60,461 nucleotides of DNA from Stentor coeruleus (GCA_001970955.1 MPUH01000369.1:1-60461); one strand, 5' to 3'. Counted from the first letter of the stretch, positions 1 through 11,714 are shown. The notes: generated from the letters alone by a model not told the origin. Numbers and translations: made by a program.

Positions 1-547
1 ATGATGCGTTTTGCAGAAGAAAGTTTTAGTTTTAATAAAAATATTATTATATTTGATTTTTGGCATTGAAATAAGGAAGTTTTTATTAAGTTTTTGCCTT
101 TTGCAAAACATTAATTTAATATTTTGTAATATAAAGTAGATTTTAGATATATGATATCTTGGTTGATAAAAATTTCTAACAGTAAATTCATCCTTAAAAC
201 CCCAAGCATATCAAAATATTAGGCCCCATACTTATAATCTATTTTAAAAACATTTCTAAGTATAATCCATAATTTTACCCATAGTATAATTCAATTATTC
301 TACTCACATTTCCTTTTATTATAAATTATACATTTTATCTTATTTTTTACACCCACTTATATATTTCCTTATTAAAATCAAACACCAATTCCAGTTTCTT
401 CATATTCAATATCTTCCAAACATTGAAAATTGTAATCATTTATCCACTTATAGCTTGCTATTATATTTCAAAACCAGAAAAACTAACCAAAATATCCTTC
501 CTTCAAATTTTATAAAATTCCCCTGATACATTTTCTTAAAATTTTCA
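1..547. other. 5' flank of TAF13, no gene assigned
   Basis: No supported gene. Positions 1-69 are an open 22-codon stretch starting with ATG and ending in TGA; it could be the tail of a gene lying outside the window but is too short to judge. From about 180 to 547 the + strand is clearly C-rich and G-poor, the composition seen to the left of most genes in this window. Confidence 0.5.
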
Positions 548-949
548 ATGGGAGAAAAACTTCTATCAGTAACCTCAATAGTTCCTGCCCCAGTGGCCCT
601 ACAAGTAATCCAGCCAAGAGTTGAGTCAAGAAACTTATTTATGAAAGAATTATCCCAATTATCTTACTCATTTGGTGATGAAAAAGATCCTCGTTCTGAC
701 ACTTTACAATTACTAGAATGCTATATGATAGAATATGTAAAAGACTTATTACTCAAAGCCCAGTCTAGATCTAATCGTAGAGGTCAGCCTAAACTAGAAA
801 TTTCAGATATAATGCACTATCTAAAAGACCATCCAAAACAATATCATCGTATAAAAATGCTGCAAAAACAAAGAACTGATGCTAAAGCTCTGGATGATTA
901 TAAAAGCTATTACGATGATGAACCCGGTAGGAAAAAACGTAAAATTTAA
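548..949 (+). CDS. TAF13: Transcription initiation factor TFIID subunit 13 (TAF13)
   Basis: A 133-residue single-exon gene. The protein has the TAF13 histone fold from about residue 30 to 108: the helix with FMKELSQLSYSFGDEKDP, then LLECYMIEYVKDLL, then the loop and helix ending in IMHYLKDHPKQYHRIKML, in the order expected for the family. By family knowledge TAF13 pairs with TAF11 inside TFIID and helps load TBP at RNA polymerase II promoters in the nucleus. The C-terminus is a basic patch (GRKKRKI) that could act as a nuclear signal. Length is close to animal and yeast family members. The ATG at 548 is the first in frame after a C-rich leader. The gene ends 24 bp from the converging small gene on the other strand. 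Confidence 0.88.
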   Translation: MGEKLLSVTSIVPAPVALQVIQPRVESRNLFMKELSQLSYSFGDEKDPRSDTLQLLECYMIEYVKDLLLKAQSRSNRRGQPKLEISDIMHYLKDHPKQYHRIKMLQKQRTDAKALDDYKSYYDDEPGRKKRKI

Positions 950-973
950 TTCGATTTCTTATTTTTTATGAAA

Positions 974-1201
974 TTATTGCTTTATATTCCCTCTTTCATA
1001 GTCTTGTTTCCTCCCTTTTGCCCAGAACCTAACATTTTTAAATTTATAAGGGAGATTTTCTTCGGATGGGGGGCTTAAGTCAATAATCCTTACAGTTTTA
1101 TTACAGGCTTTATGCTTTGTATCTCTGTCATCTTCAAATGAATGCATGTAAAGTTCTTTGATTGTCGAGATTTCTTTCTTTTTAATTCTAAAAGATCGCA
1201 T
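974..1201 (-). CDS. Small basic protein of unknown function
   Basis: A 75-residue ORF with an ATG start, converging on TAF13 with a 24-bp gap. It is rich in Lys and Arg (RIKKKEIS near the N-terminus, FWAKGRKQDYERG near the C-terminus) and has no membrane segment or recognised domain. Its codon texture is gene-like rather than the near-pure AT of spacers, and its placement fits the compact layout. I do not recognise a family. It could be a chance ORF. Confidence 0.45.
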   Translation of the reverse strand: MRSFRIKKKEISTIKELYMHSFEDDRDTKHKACNKTVRIIDLSPPSEENLPYKFKNVRFWAKGRKQDYERGNIKQ

Positions 1202-1486
1202 ATCTTATTATAAACTTTCATGAACTAAAGATTTTTTAAAATTAAAGTTTTTTATATAAATTTTTTGAGATGATTTTATTAGTATCATCTTTTACATAAT
1301 CAAAATAATTATAAGCTCATTTTATACATCATCTTAAATAAACTAATTAATCCTAACAACATATTATAATCACATTAAAAAAACACATTTTTACAACTCT
1401 TTCTAATATAAAAAAACCTAAACCTAAACTTCCTCTTTCTCCAAAACTTCCCCCAAATCCCATATTTTATAGCCTAATAAAATTTT

Positions 1487-2482
1487 CTAGTTATTTTCTT
1501 TCCTTTCTCTAACCGAGTCAAAATACGTATGCTTCATAGCTTCTGAAGGTAAAATCCTACTTCCATGATCAAACACCAAAATCTTACTCAACAAATCCAA
1601 AGCATCACCATCAGCCAATTTCATCTCATTCGTAGCAATTTTCGCCCATGACTTCGGATTATAATGCACTTGTAAATCCTCAAATCTATCATCAAGTGAA
1701 ACATCATATTTCTCCAAATACTCAAAAAATTTTACCGTCCCCAATGTCCTAACAATCTTCACAAGTTGATCAAGATTATCATGACCATGGAAAAACGGGT
1801 TTCTTCTAAAAATAATCCCAGCAAACATCGCCCCAAAACTCCACATATCTACAGAATAATCATAATACTGATAATTAACCAATAACTCAGGAGCTTTATA
1901 ATACCTTGATGCAACTTGTACATTATAAGCTGTGTCTGGGTAATAAAACTCAGCTAATCCCCAGTCAATAATTTTAACATCTTTTTTCTCATGGTTAATG
2001 AGAATATTACTTGGTTTGATATCCCTATGCATAATCCCATTTGAATGAGCAAAATCAAGTATTCTTAGGATTTCATATAAATACTCTCTTATATCAATAT
2101 CATCAATTTTCTTAAACAATGATATTAAGTCTTGACTTTCACAGTGCTCCATAACAAAAGATATAGTTTTTGTAGTACTTTCTTTGATTACATCAAGGAG
2201 TTTTGGTACTCCAGGACAACCTTCAAGAGATCTGAGGATTTTTATTTCTCTAAGGACTTTGGATTTTTTTATTGGCTTGAGGATTTTTATTACCACTTTG
2301 TCTTGTGAGATCATATCAAGACCTTCATAGACATCTGAGTACTTCCCCCGGCCGATTTTTCTTAGAATTTCATAGTTCTCTTGCTTGCCCCAGATTATTT
2401 GCACTGATGACAAATCGATATCTTCTTGAGGCTTACTAGCATTTACATCACTGTAAAGTCTAGGTTTCGAGAAGCCTTTCAT
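1487..2482 (-). CDS. CSNK2A: Casein kinase II catalytic subunit alpha
   Basis: A 331-residue Ser/Thr kinase of CK2 alpha type. Visible motifs: glycine loop GRGKYSDV (44-51), ATP-binding Lys66 in VVIKILK, Glu79, the basic cluster KPIKKSK (69-75) typical of CK2, catalytic HRDIKPSN (152-159), the CK2-specific DWG in place of DFG at 173-175, and APE at 197-199. By family knowledge CK2 is a constitutively active, acidophilic kinase that works with a beta subunit on many nuclear and cytoplasmic targets. Length and motif order match the family (about 330-390 residues), so it should be active. No intron is visible. The upstream flank is C-rich on the sense strand. Confidence 0.95.
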   Translation of the reverse strand: MKGFSKPRLYSDVNASKPQEDIDLSSVQIIWGKQENYEILRKIGRGKYSDVYEGLDMISQDKVVIKILKPIKKSKVLREIKILRSLEGCPGVPKLLDVIKESTTKTISFVMEHCESQDLISLFKKIDDIDIREYLYEILRILDFAHSNGIMHRDIKPSNILINHEKKDVKIIDWGLAEFYYPDTAYNVQVASRYYKAPELLVNYQYYDYSVDMWSFGAMFAGIIFRRNPFFHGHDNLDQLVKIVRTLGTVKFFEYLEKYDVSLDDRFEDLQVHYNPKSWAKIATNEMKLADGDALDLLSKILVFDHGSRILPSEAMKHTYFDSVRERKENN

Positions 2483-3172
2483 ATTTTAATAGCCTATTGT
2501 ATTAACTTAATTTGATGTTTGAAAACTTTTTTTTGATATGGATATTTTGATTGTCTTAGATATTTGTTAGGGTTGTGAGAATATTTATTTATATGATAAT
2601 AGTTTTGTTTAAGGATTTTTATGTTTGAATGTTTGTTGGAAGTTCGCTTTGAATTTGTGTTTTAGTGATATGAAATTTAAGATAGGTTGTTATTGGAAGT
2701 ATGAAAATAATAGTTGGTAGAGGATGGAAATTGTTGATTTGGTTATGGGTTTTAGTGGCTTAGGTGAAAAAGTAGGAGATTAAATTGGTTGAAGGATTGA
2801 TGATGTGGCAACTTTAGGGATTTTATGGGCTATTGTGGTTTTTGGGGATGGGTAAGAGTGTGGGAGGTGAAATTTTGTTGTGAGATGCAAAATTATATGC
2901 GGATTAGAAAATTGGTTTGAGGGATAGAGGTTATGACTAAGTTTGAAATTGATAATTAATATTTTGTCAATTTACCAAATAATGGTCGGATTGCGAAATA
3001 GGGCAAAGTGTGAATTTAAGCATTTGCCAAAAGATTTCTTTTGTCGGCCCTCCTGGGCTACCAAAAAACCCCAGAAAAACATGAGGATTAGGTTTTCACC
3101 AAATTTAATATTATTAACTATAAATCCTTAGTTTTTCTATTGGTTTAAACATCAACACAAAAAAATCCCTAA
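2483..3172. other. Intergenic spacer with G/T to A/C composition switch
   Basis: About 690 bp between the CK2 gene start and the stop of the PAS membrane protein. From about 2500 to 2950 the + strand is G/T-rich and C-poor; from about 3040 it becomes A/C-rich. A 62-codon open frame at 2943-3131 lacks an ATG and looks like chance. One copy of TGTTAGGG lies at 2565-2572 in the G-rich half. Confidence 0.6.
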
Positions 3173-6100
3173 TTAATTCTTTATAAGTTTAGTACTATGC
3201 TGTTCCTTATACTTGCTCATAAGTTCAACATAACTCATATCCCGTTTTTTATTTTCCTCACTCAAACTACACGGTTCTTTTCTTTTAATTTGCATAAACT
3301 TAACAATATTCATCTCATTATAAAAATAAGGAACAATATAAAAAGCTACAATCCCAAACAGTAAAATCATACCAAATATATTAAAATACATCAAAGAATC
3401 ATATGAATTTCTCAATTTAAAAGTAGATGAACTATCTGTACTTTCAGTTGTCCTATCATAATAACTCATAAGTGCTTTAATTTCATTATTAATCCTATCA
3501 TAGCACCCAAAGTCGCATTTCTTAAAATTTGTAGACAAAAACAAACATTCCCATTTTATCTCAATAACCGCATCACTTAGCCCATTTCTCAAAAACCCAT
3601 TTTCTCCTTCAATTTTATTATAAATTTCATTCCACACATCAGGTCGTATTACCCTTTGCATACTTCTTTTAAATGCTTTCCTCCTAAGAATAACCATATT
3701 ATCAGCCATAAACTTATATCCTACCTTCGGTGGAAACAACGGAGAAAAGTTGTACAAGTCTATAAATCCAACTTTTTTATAATCAGCATAAAACTCTATT
3801 AAAAAAAGATTTCTCTGATATACAAATACCCTACGATTCAGCATAGCATCAGCAAAATCTACTTTGCCCATCATATAATACTGAGTGTAAGCAAAAAATA
3901 CAAAAAAAGATACAAAATAAAGTAATAATCCAAGAATAACAACTAAACTCAGCCTTAAAAGATAATGCCAAAAATGAGGAAATGATAACTTTTTTTGACC
4001 TGAAAAGTCTTCAAGTGGATAAAGATTTTCATCAAGATTATAATATTTGTTTACTCTTGTGTTTAAAGATGTTTTTATATTTAAATAATTATTTGATATT
4101 TTGGATTGAAGATTGTCCCATATTTGTTTTAAGTTTTTATGTAGATGCCAATTCATGATTATAGCTAAAGATTCAAATATTCCTATAATGCAAATACCAG
4201 CAAAAAATAAACTTATGAACATACTGTTGAGGTTATTTAATATAAACCTTTCACTATGAACTAAATCATCAAATGCAACTTGTAAATGGCTTAATGATAA
4301 TCGAAAAGTATTGTACATAAGATAAAATAGAGGTTTTTGGGAATAGGATCTGAGGAATTCTTGAGTCTATATATGAAATACATTATCCCAAGTATTGGAA
4401 ATCATATCAAGTAAGTTAATATAACTAAGTTCTGATGATGAGTAATTCATATAAACAGGAAGAATTGGATTCATTATCATTTTAGAATGTGGCCAGTATG
4501 ACCAGTCTTCACCTTTGTTAAGAAAAATACTGTGTAAGTCTTTGAGCTTTTGGGCATAATAGTTTAGATCATTTGGAGTGAAAATTTCTGTTCCGTTAAA
4601 ATACTGAGTTAGGTATATAATACGGGATATATATGTTAAACATGCAATATAGCTATTAGCTCGACCTAAGACTCCAAGGGCTTCAAGTTCTATAGAATGC
4701 TGTAGCTGATTTGACACTGATACTAATATTATAATATTCGAAACTACAACAGCGAGAAACTATATAAAAAATACTGAAAGGATAATAAAAATCTGCAGGT
4801 TCCGAAAAGCACGAAGGATCTGCCCTGTTTTTTTTGAGTTTACAATTTTTAACGCATTCCCTAAAATGTTACAGTCACTATCTAAGTTAAAAGTGTTGTT
4901 TAAAGTTTTGGATTTTTTAAAAATTTTCGAACTCTTAATTCGTCGACTTGAGCTTTCAACAGTTTCTGAAGTTTCAAGTTTAAGTATCATATTAAGTTTC
5001 TTTTTTTGTTCTAAAACTGTTTTCTCCAAAGATAAGGCTATAATAATCGAATCATTAGATATTACGAAAATTGTATAAACAGTTGTACTAGATATTCGTT
5101 TTTCTTGAAGAAATAAACATAATTTCCTTGAATTTTCTTTAGTTTCTACAAACACAGGATTCCCTTTCATAATAGTATCAATCCTCGCTCCACAAATATA
5201 TTGTGTAATATTTTTCCCTTCAATCCTCATATCATCAGTTTCTAATAATTCTGAAAGTCTTTGGCTATGGGCAATTATTTCCCCGTTGCTTTTAATAATT
5301 GCACATTCTCTATCTGAATTTTGTGCAGAATTTATTTCTACAATATATTCAACAGATGAATCATATCCATAGCAATCCATAGTTAATCTGCATTCAATAA
5401 GAAACCCAAAAGTATCAGACAAATGAAGTGGAGCATTTTTAAAAAGTTTATCTTCAGAGAAATTAATCAAGAAATTGCCCATACTTTTATAATGATTATG
5501 ATGAAAATAACTAGGAACAAAGTCGTTTATATAATAATTTGTTGATTCTTCTGGGATTATTGATAACAATCTACATAAACTAAGACTGATATAACGACAT
5601 TTACCGAAATCATGGGCATTTCCTGAGATAATCATTATAAAACTATCTTTATCAGTAAAAAGTATATCGAGTTTATGTTTTTTTCTATTAAGTTCATGGA
5701 ATAGTATTGATTGGCTTAAATATTTTTCCCCTTTTTCGATTTTACCTAGCATAATCAACAGAGAACCATACATTTCATTTAAAAGTTCAGACTCAGGGAA
5801 TTTTATCAAGGCTTTTCTATAGAGTTTTCTGATGTTTTTTACTAAAAAATGTGTTGAGGAAAAAGTTTTCTTAAGATTCCCTAACGAAGAATGCGAATTT
5901 AAAATACTATCTGAAAACGACACAATTGAATCGAATAACTTGAGTTCAGCATTTTTAATATCTTCAAAACATTTGATAAAAATTTTAAATTTCATACCTT
6001 CTGACGATAAAAGATTCTCTTTTTCTAATTTTTTTTGGCTTTTGTAAACTTGGAAATTTGTTATAAATCCTCGACTTTTATAAGAAGTTCTTGATATTTG

Positions 6101-7261
6101 TATAAGTGCATTTTTTATATGACCAAGTTTTGTATTGCAATGTTCAGCTAAAAAAACTAGGACTAATTTTTCATCAGTTTTTTTATAGTATTTATTAATA
6201 AGCTTAACAACTTTAACACTTGGTTTGATGTTTAAAAGTTTTTTCCTTATACTTAATTCAAATATCCTCACTGACCCCCAGTTGTTTTTTCCTAACAAAA
6301 TTTTGTTTTTCCTATACTCAATACTCCTTATAACAACTAAAACTATCAATGGTTGCATTACAATACTTAAAACAATAACAACAGTTGCAGTATCTAAACT
6401 AGTACCAATGGCAAAAAATCCTACAAAAAAAGCCAATTCCAATTCATAGCAAGCATAGGAAAAATTAGCGAAATCAGAGTAAAAAGGCAAATACCAAATA
6501 TAGCAACAAGCTATATATATTTGGCATATTCCTACACAAATTATATAAAAAATATAGTTGTTTTCGCTTAGAAACACATAAAAAAACACAATTCCTGCTG
6601 TGATTATTTTATCTTGGAGTTCTAAAAGTGGTGTGTTTTTTGCTTGGATATTGTGGATAAGACTATTATGTCGTACCTCATAAGCGAAAGCTTCTTTAAA
6701 ACATGCTAAAATTGTTATTGATAATATGCAAATAAGGGATAAAATAAACCCTGTTGAACCTAAAGTTAAGTCTTGTGAAAAAATGGTACCTATACAGTCT
6801 TTAATAATCTCATTTTTCTGAGAATATGAGTATTTTAACACCAATGAATATGAAAATAGCGAAGGAACATAGAAAAAACTTGTTTGCAAATTGATTACAA
6901 ATCGTAAAAGTCTTCTAAAAATTTGGTTTTTCGATTTTTTCTTAAAGATTTCGAAGAAAAATATTATGAGGAGAACGATTGTAAAGATTTGAAATGACAT
7001 GAAAAATATGCAAAAATTGTATAATGTACCTAGTTTAGCTGAGAGTTGAAGTGGACATAAATAAGCTAAATATTCCCAATATTTTTCATAATAATTCCAA
7101 TAGGTCATAGAAAAGTTTCCTCTCCATAATAGCTTTATTTTCTGGAGTAATACCAATAAAAGAGCGCAAATGAGGGTTAATTTGTCGAATTTTCCTGCGT
7201 TTCTGTCTGAATTCATATATGGATATAGCTTACAAATAGCTTTGAAGATTTTTTGCTTCAT
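3173..7261 (-). CDS. Large polytopic membrane protein with TmcB-like and PAS-like regions
   Basis: Three reading segments (7261-4775, 4759-4382, 4366-3173) join in frame after removal of two 15-nt introns, giving 1352 residues. The N-terminal third (about 25-335) carries around eight hydrophobic segments. Residues about 345-560 hold helical repeats like the TmcB/TmcC family, including a segment with LYRKALIKFPESELL. A PAS-like region follows (about 640-760, around AIIKSNGEIIAHSQRLSELL). The C-terminal part has four more hydrophobic helices flanking a large soluble loop. Such proteins are large paralogous families in ciliates; a sensory or signalling role at a membrane is inferred from the PAS-like part, and the ligand is unknown. 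Both introns fall in the C-terminal third. Without splicing the frame stops at TAG in each intron. Confidence 0.75.
4367..4381 (-). other. 15-nt intron
   Basis: GTATTTCATATATAG on the minus strand. Removal joins ...WDN to TQEF... in frame; retention stops at TAG. Adenine at position 10. Confidence 0.92.
4760..4774 (-). other. 15-nt intron
   Basis: GTATTTTTTATATAG on the minus strand. Removal joins the frame of 7261-4775 to that of 4759-4382; retention gives an immediate TAG stop. Adenine at position 10. Confidence 0.92.
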
Positions 7262-8486
7262 TATTATAATTAAGCTTATAATTTAGTTGAGGCTTATAAA
7301 ATTTACAACTTTTATTAAGAAAAAGTGTGCCTATATAGAAAATTTGTGTGTGTAAAATATGAATTATAAGGAAAAATTTTCATGAAAATGAATTATTATG
7401 GCAGGATTATTAAAATGATTGTATTAATTTATTATGTTATGAATATCATATAAAAGTACTCCTTATAGAGAAATGGTAGTAAAAGTTATGATATTTGCTG
7501 GCAAGGAATATAATTTTTCAGCAGTTTTAAGAATTAAAATTTATTATGAAATTATGAAAATGCTTTGTGGTAATATTATTTTTCATAAAATAAAGTATTT
7601 GAAGAAAATTAGAAAAAAAAATTTAGATTAAAGGTGTATATATTTTTATATTGGTGAGATGATATTACATTTTGAAATTGGTTTAATTTAATATAATAAT
7701 TATCAAAATAGTTTATAAATGCATACAAGTATTCCTTTAGTAAAAATAAATTTATGCTTATTTTTATAATAATGTTTGTTTAAGATATGTATTGAGGTAT
7801 ACTATTAAAATCTTAAAAAAAAAAGTTCAGACTTCATAATGAATTCGCAAGAAATAAGCAGTTTCTGTTAATAAAATAATTTATTTAAAAATGTTAAGGA
7901 ATTGTATAATATTAATTACAAAAATCGATCATAAATTAAATAAGATAAGTAAAAACTTCTAGTAAACTATTTTTCTTAAATAATTAGTAAGAAAATAAAG
8001 TCTCATTTATTAATAAGACTCTATAAAATAAGAATAAATCTCCCTAATCACCCTGAATATTATATGATTGATTCAAAGACATATTTTTTGTAATAAAATA
8101 TATATGTAAAAGAGAATTTTTCATAATGTAGATTGAGGTAAAAACAAAAAAGAACCTAAAGTCTTAATAATAATTTACAATTACCAGGAAAAGCTATTAA
8201 ATTTTATGTATCGTTACTATTTTATAAAAAATATTTATAGATAACTTGGGTATAAAGATTGAAAATAGACAAACAAAAATACGGTTTTGAAGAAATTAAT
8301 AGTTAAACTATAGTCAATTTATATTTTTTAAAGGAATAAAATTAGGTTTATTAATATCCTTAAGTGATTTTATAAAACATTTCATAAGGACTATTCTAAC
8401 CATAACATCCTTTATTACACCAATTTTAATGATTACAATACCTTTTAATACAAGTATTTTTACAATAAAACTTAATCAAACATATT
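7262..8486. other. AT-rich spacer, nothing recognised
   Basis: About 1.2 kb of very AT-rich DNA between two divergent genes. It holds no ORF with gene-like composition, no tRNA-like fold and no repeat. Unlike most long spacers here it lacks a strong G/T to A/C switch; only the last ~100 bp before 8487 are mildly C-rich. Confidence 0.6.
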
Positions 8487-10043
8487 ATGGATTATCGTAT
8501 GTCAAATTATGGGGCAAGAATCCTATCTTCAAACAATTCTCATCATTCTCAAAGCTCATCATTTTCATACTCTCCACAAAAAAACCATGACTATTTTAGT
8601 AGACCTAACGATCAAATTTCTGATATAAATACCGATATTTTCTCTAGAAGAAAACATTCGAAACCAGCTGAAATTATTGAAGGTTTATTAGGGATAGTAG
8701 ATTCTTTAGCATCAAAGCAACTTCAATACAAAACCAAACCAATAACCCCAGCAATTGCCCCTGTAAACAATAACAGTTCATCTTCTGAAATGAGTGTCTT
8801 AATGCAATCATTCCAAAAACAACAAGATATGATGTTCCAGTTTATGGAAAATCTAACTAAAAAAAAAGAAAAACGAAAAAGCAGCAAAAATACATTAAAA
8901 AATCATTCGCTTGAAGATAATTACAAGAAAATCAAACAAGATCCTGAAAAAGTTAAAAGTATACTTGCGGAATTAAACTTCAACGATGATGGTGCAGAAG
9001 ATTTTGCAGACAAAGAGCGTAAATTAAAATTTTCAGCTAATTTATCAGAAGAAGAAAAAATCAAAATTGTTTCGCAGCTAGTAAAAAATAAAGATCGGAT
9101 TATAAAAGGTGATTATGGTCTTAAAGGAATCCGTAAATTTAGAATGATAGGTTTTTCTGTATTGTTTCCAATATATCTAGTAAGCAACATGCTAGAAAAA
9201 AAAGCTAAATTTTATATGGAAAATATGATATACATGAAAGAACAAATCGAAGTTTTTAAAGAAGTTACTCAAGCTTGGGCTTTAAAAGCTATGAAATCTG
9301 TGTTAGTTTCAACAATAAATGATGCAAATTTAGATTTACTTATGCCGAACCGAGAAAAAGATATAAAAAAAAAAAATTTCACCTCAAAAGTTATGAAGCT
9401 ACAAGTTAGGGTCACTGGGATTATTGAAGGACTTGAGAAAATCACTAATGAAGCCAACATGCAGCCACCTTTTAGGTCTTTTTTTGAGAGATACACTTCT
9501 AATAAAACTTTTATCCCTAGAAATTTTCTTAGTCCATTCGAAATATCCCGTTTAGAATTCAATGAGTTTGGTGGGCTAGTAAACCAAACTGATGATAAAA
9601 AAAGGATGATGCTCTGTTTTTTTGTTATAAGCAAGATTATTATTGGGGAAATATGCTTAAAACCAATAGAAGCTGGGATTCCAATTACAAAAGATAGCAA
9701 AACTGTAATGTAAAAATTATACAGGAATCTTAAAATGATAGGAAGTATTTTACAAAATTGTGTTTTACTGAATTATATTAAAGTAAATAGAAGAGTTGCT
9801 GATTATTCCGTTGAAGAAAATGAGATTATTAAAAGAAAACGTGGGGGTAAGTTTAGTCAGGTAATTTTTATATAGAAAAACGAAGACAATTTATCAGAAA
9901 AATTATTATTAGTAACTGAATATGAGCCTAGTTATGTATATTTAAACCAATATATAGAAATGCTAAAAAAAAGAATCTATGTGTGGTCTGGAGAAATAGT
10001 CCGTATATGTCAAGATACAAAAATCAGGAAAACTGTAACTTAA
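8487..10043 (+). CDS. Unknown protein, 508 residues
   Basis: Exons 8487-9709, 9725-9860 and 9876-10043 join in frame across two 15-nt introns. The N-terminal ~140 residues are Ser/Asn/Gln-rich and probably disordered, with a Met/Gln/Phe patch (QKQQDMMFQFMENL). A Lys/Glu-rich linker follows. From about 195 to 420 the protein is mostly helical and hydrophobic enough for a folded domain, with FSVLFPIYLVSNMLEKKAKF and ICLKPIEAGIPI as conserved-looking blocks. No membrane segment is convincing. I do not recognise a family; the shape (disordered head, helical body) resembles lineage-specific ciliate cortical proteins, but that is only an impression. Without splicing the protein would end after 408 residues. 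Confidence 0.7.
9710..9724 (+). other. 15-nt intron
   Basis: GTAAAAATTATACAG. The intron splits a Met codon (AT|G) and its removal restores the frame past a TAA. One of two CAG acceptors in the set. Adenine at position 10. Confidence 0.85.
9861..9875 (+). other. 15-nt intron
   Basis: GTAATTTTTATATAG between codons; retention stops at TAG, removal continues the frame to TAA at 10041-10043. Adenine at position 10. Confidence 0.88.
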
Positions 10044-10296
10044 ACCAACATGAATATAGGATTTTCTAAAGCTTTTTACTATAAAACATAGAAAATGCTA
10101 AATAAAAATACACTATAAAATAAGCTTATCAGCAATATTGTCAGTGTTTACAGTTAGAGTTTTTTAAGTATAGGCTGAAAATTGTCCCGGTTTTATTGTA
10201 AAATCATTGAGATTTCTGGGCAAACTAAATCTAGAAAGTTTTTATATTTATTTGTATTATACGTTTAGGTGTTTAGGATAATAAATATCATTATCA

Positions 10297-11451
10297 ATGT
10301 CAAAAGTCAAGAAAATCATTGCAAAAAAACTAACTGACCATAAAGTTATTAGCCACTACTCATCACTTTCTCTTTTAAATCCACAACAAACATTAGGAAA
10401 TTTGAGTCAACTTCCTGATAGATCTGATAATTACTCAGAATCTCCATATGCTCAAAAGCTAACTAAAGTTCGATCAACATCTATTATCAAAGATACATCA
10501 TTGTGTCAGCCATCAGGAATTGTATCACCACCTTTAAACCCAAAGTTTGCTATGAATTTAAAATCTAAGATAAACCTTAGTAATTCATTTGTTTCAAAAA
10601 TTAAAGAAACAAATGAAGCTAATGCAAAGACAAAGAAAAAAACAGTTGTTGGACTGCCAAGAAAAAGTATTGAAGGTGATACTTATCTAATAGAAATTAA
10701 ACTAGATGAAATTGTGACAAAACATAAAGAAAATGGAATATCAAGTGATTTGTTTGATAAATATCGTGAAGTATTTGAAGAAATTATTTTTAAAGACAAA
10801 ATCTATGGATCTTTACTGAGTAAGATAAAATTTGCTTATGAGGATTGGATTAAATCAAAATCTGGGAATTATTCAGAAACTTCTCAATTAAAGTCGGAGA
10901 TTGTTGAGTTTAGTAAAAAACTTACAGAAGAAATTGAGGAAAACAAGAGACTTCATCGTAAATTACAGAAATTTTCTAAAGAAAATGTTGATCTTGGCAG
11001 AGCTTTAGAAGAAAAGGAAAACAATTTTCGAACCCTGCAAGAATACCTTCTGAAAATAACGAATATTACAATTGATGATATTCCACAAGATAAAACTTCA
11101 TGGAAAGTCCTGGTAGCAGAGAACCGAAGTTACTCTGAACTCTGTGAGAAATTTAAAAAGAAAATCAAAAGCATGAAAGTTCAAGAAAAAAAACTCATGA
11201 CTTTATTTTGGATGTTAAAGCAAAAAGGATACCCTGTTGAAGAGATCTATGAGAGTTTAGGTTCGAAAAAAACAAAGCAAAATAACGCATTATCTATGAG
11301 TGATATATCAGATGAGCCTATAAACACAGAGCCAGCTAAGAACAAACCAAGACCTGGGATTGTCCCTGCATTAAACATGGGAAAAGTAGAACCGAATTCT
11401 TTTTCAGATGACAGGAACTCAGACTCAGGAGATATCGACATTTCTTATTAG
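10297..11451 (+). CDS. Coiled-coil protein, TSNAXIP1 N-terminal domain-like
   Basis: 384 residues, one exon. The first ~130 residues are basic and Ser/Pro-rich. Residues about 135-190 fit the translin-associated factor X-interacting N-terminal domain: a helix ending in FEEIIFKDKIYGSLLSKIKF and a following acidic-aromatic stretch. Heptad-rich coiled coil runs from about 195 to 310 (SKKLTEEIEENKRLHRKLQK). The tail is Ser/Asp-rich. By family knowledge such proteins are found in cilia and sperm of other eukaryotes, which would suit a ciliate, but the match here is by eye and only to the short motif region. The next gene starts 26 bp after its stop. Confidence 0.62.
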   Translation: MSKVKKIIAKKLTDHKVISHYSSLSLLNPQQTLGNLSQLPDRSDNYSESPYAQKLTKVRSTSIIKDTSLCQPSGIVSPPLNPKFAMNLKSKINLSNSFVSKIKETNEANAKTKKKTVVGLPRKSIEGDTYLIEIKLDEIVTKHKENGISSDLFDKYREVFEEIIFKDKIYGSLLSKIKFAYEDWIKSKSGNYSETSQLKSEIVEFSKKLTEEIEENKRLHRKLQKFSKENVDLGRALEEKENNFRTLQEYLLKITNITIDDIPQDKTSWKVLVAENRSYSELCEKFKKKIKSMKVQEKKLMTLFWMLKQKGYPVEEIYESLGSKKTKQNNALSMSDISDEPINTEPAKNKPRPGIVPALNMGKVEPNSFSDDRNSDSGDIDISY

Positions 11452-11477
11452 TAATTAATATAAATTATATAGTAAGA

Positions 11478-11714
11478 ATGGGTTGCTGTCAAACTTCAAT
11501 GCTCGGTGCTGATTTCCAATCTTTTCCTATTGGAAGCATTGCTATAAATAAAGATTGTACAGGAAGTAATAAAAACACCTTAGTGATTATGGATTCTCAT
11601 TCTAGTGATCATTCTAGCCCACCACCGATTATTACCCCGTATTTTGGTAAAAAGTTTAGTTTTGATGAATCAGATAAACATCATCATGACTCTAAAGCTT
11701 TAGATATTAGTTAG
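11478..11714 (+). CDS. Small protein with N-myristoylation/palmitoylation-type N-terminus
   Basis: A 78-residue ORF beginning Met-Gly-Cys-Cys-Gln-Thr-Ser. Gly2 followed by Cys3/Cys4 and Ser7 is the classic pattern for dual N-myristoyl and S-palmitoyl attachment, as in small membrane-anchored signalling or scaffold proteins. The rest is Ser/His/Pro-rich with no fold recognised. It begins 26 bp after the stop of the upstream coiled-coil gene, so its promoter and leader must be very short or lie inside that gene. Function unknown; the lipid anchor is inferred from the motif. Confidence 0.6.
   Translation: MGCCQTSMLGADFQSFPIGSIAINKDCTGSNKNTLVIMDSHSSDHSSPPPIITPYFGKKFSFDESDKHHHDSKALDIS

Noticed and set aside
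2943-3131. 62-codon + strand open frame
   Set aside because: No ATG start, low-complexity texture, sits in a spacer with the composition switch.
9269-9700. 143-codon minus-strand ORF
   Set aside because: Antisense shadow of the 508-residue protein gene.
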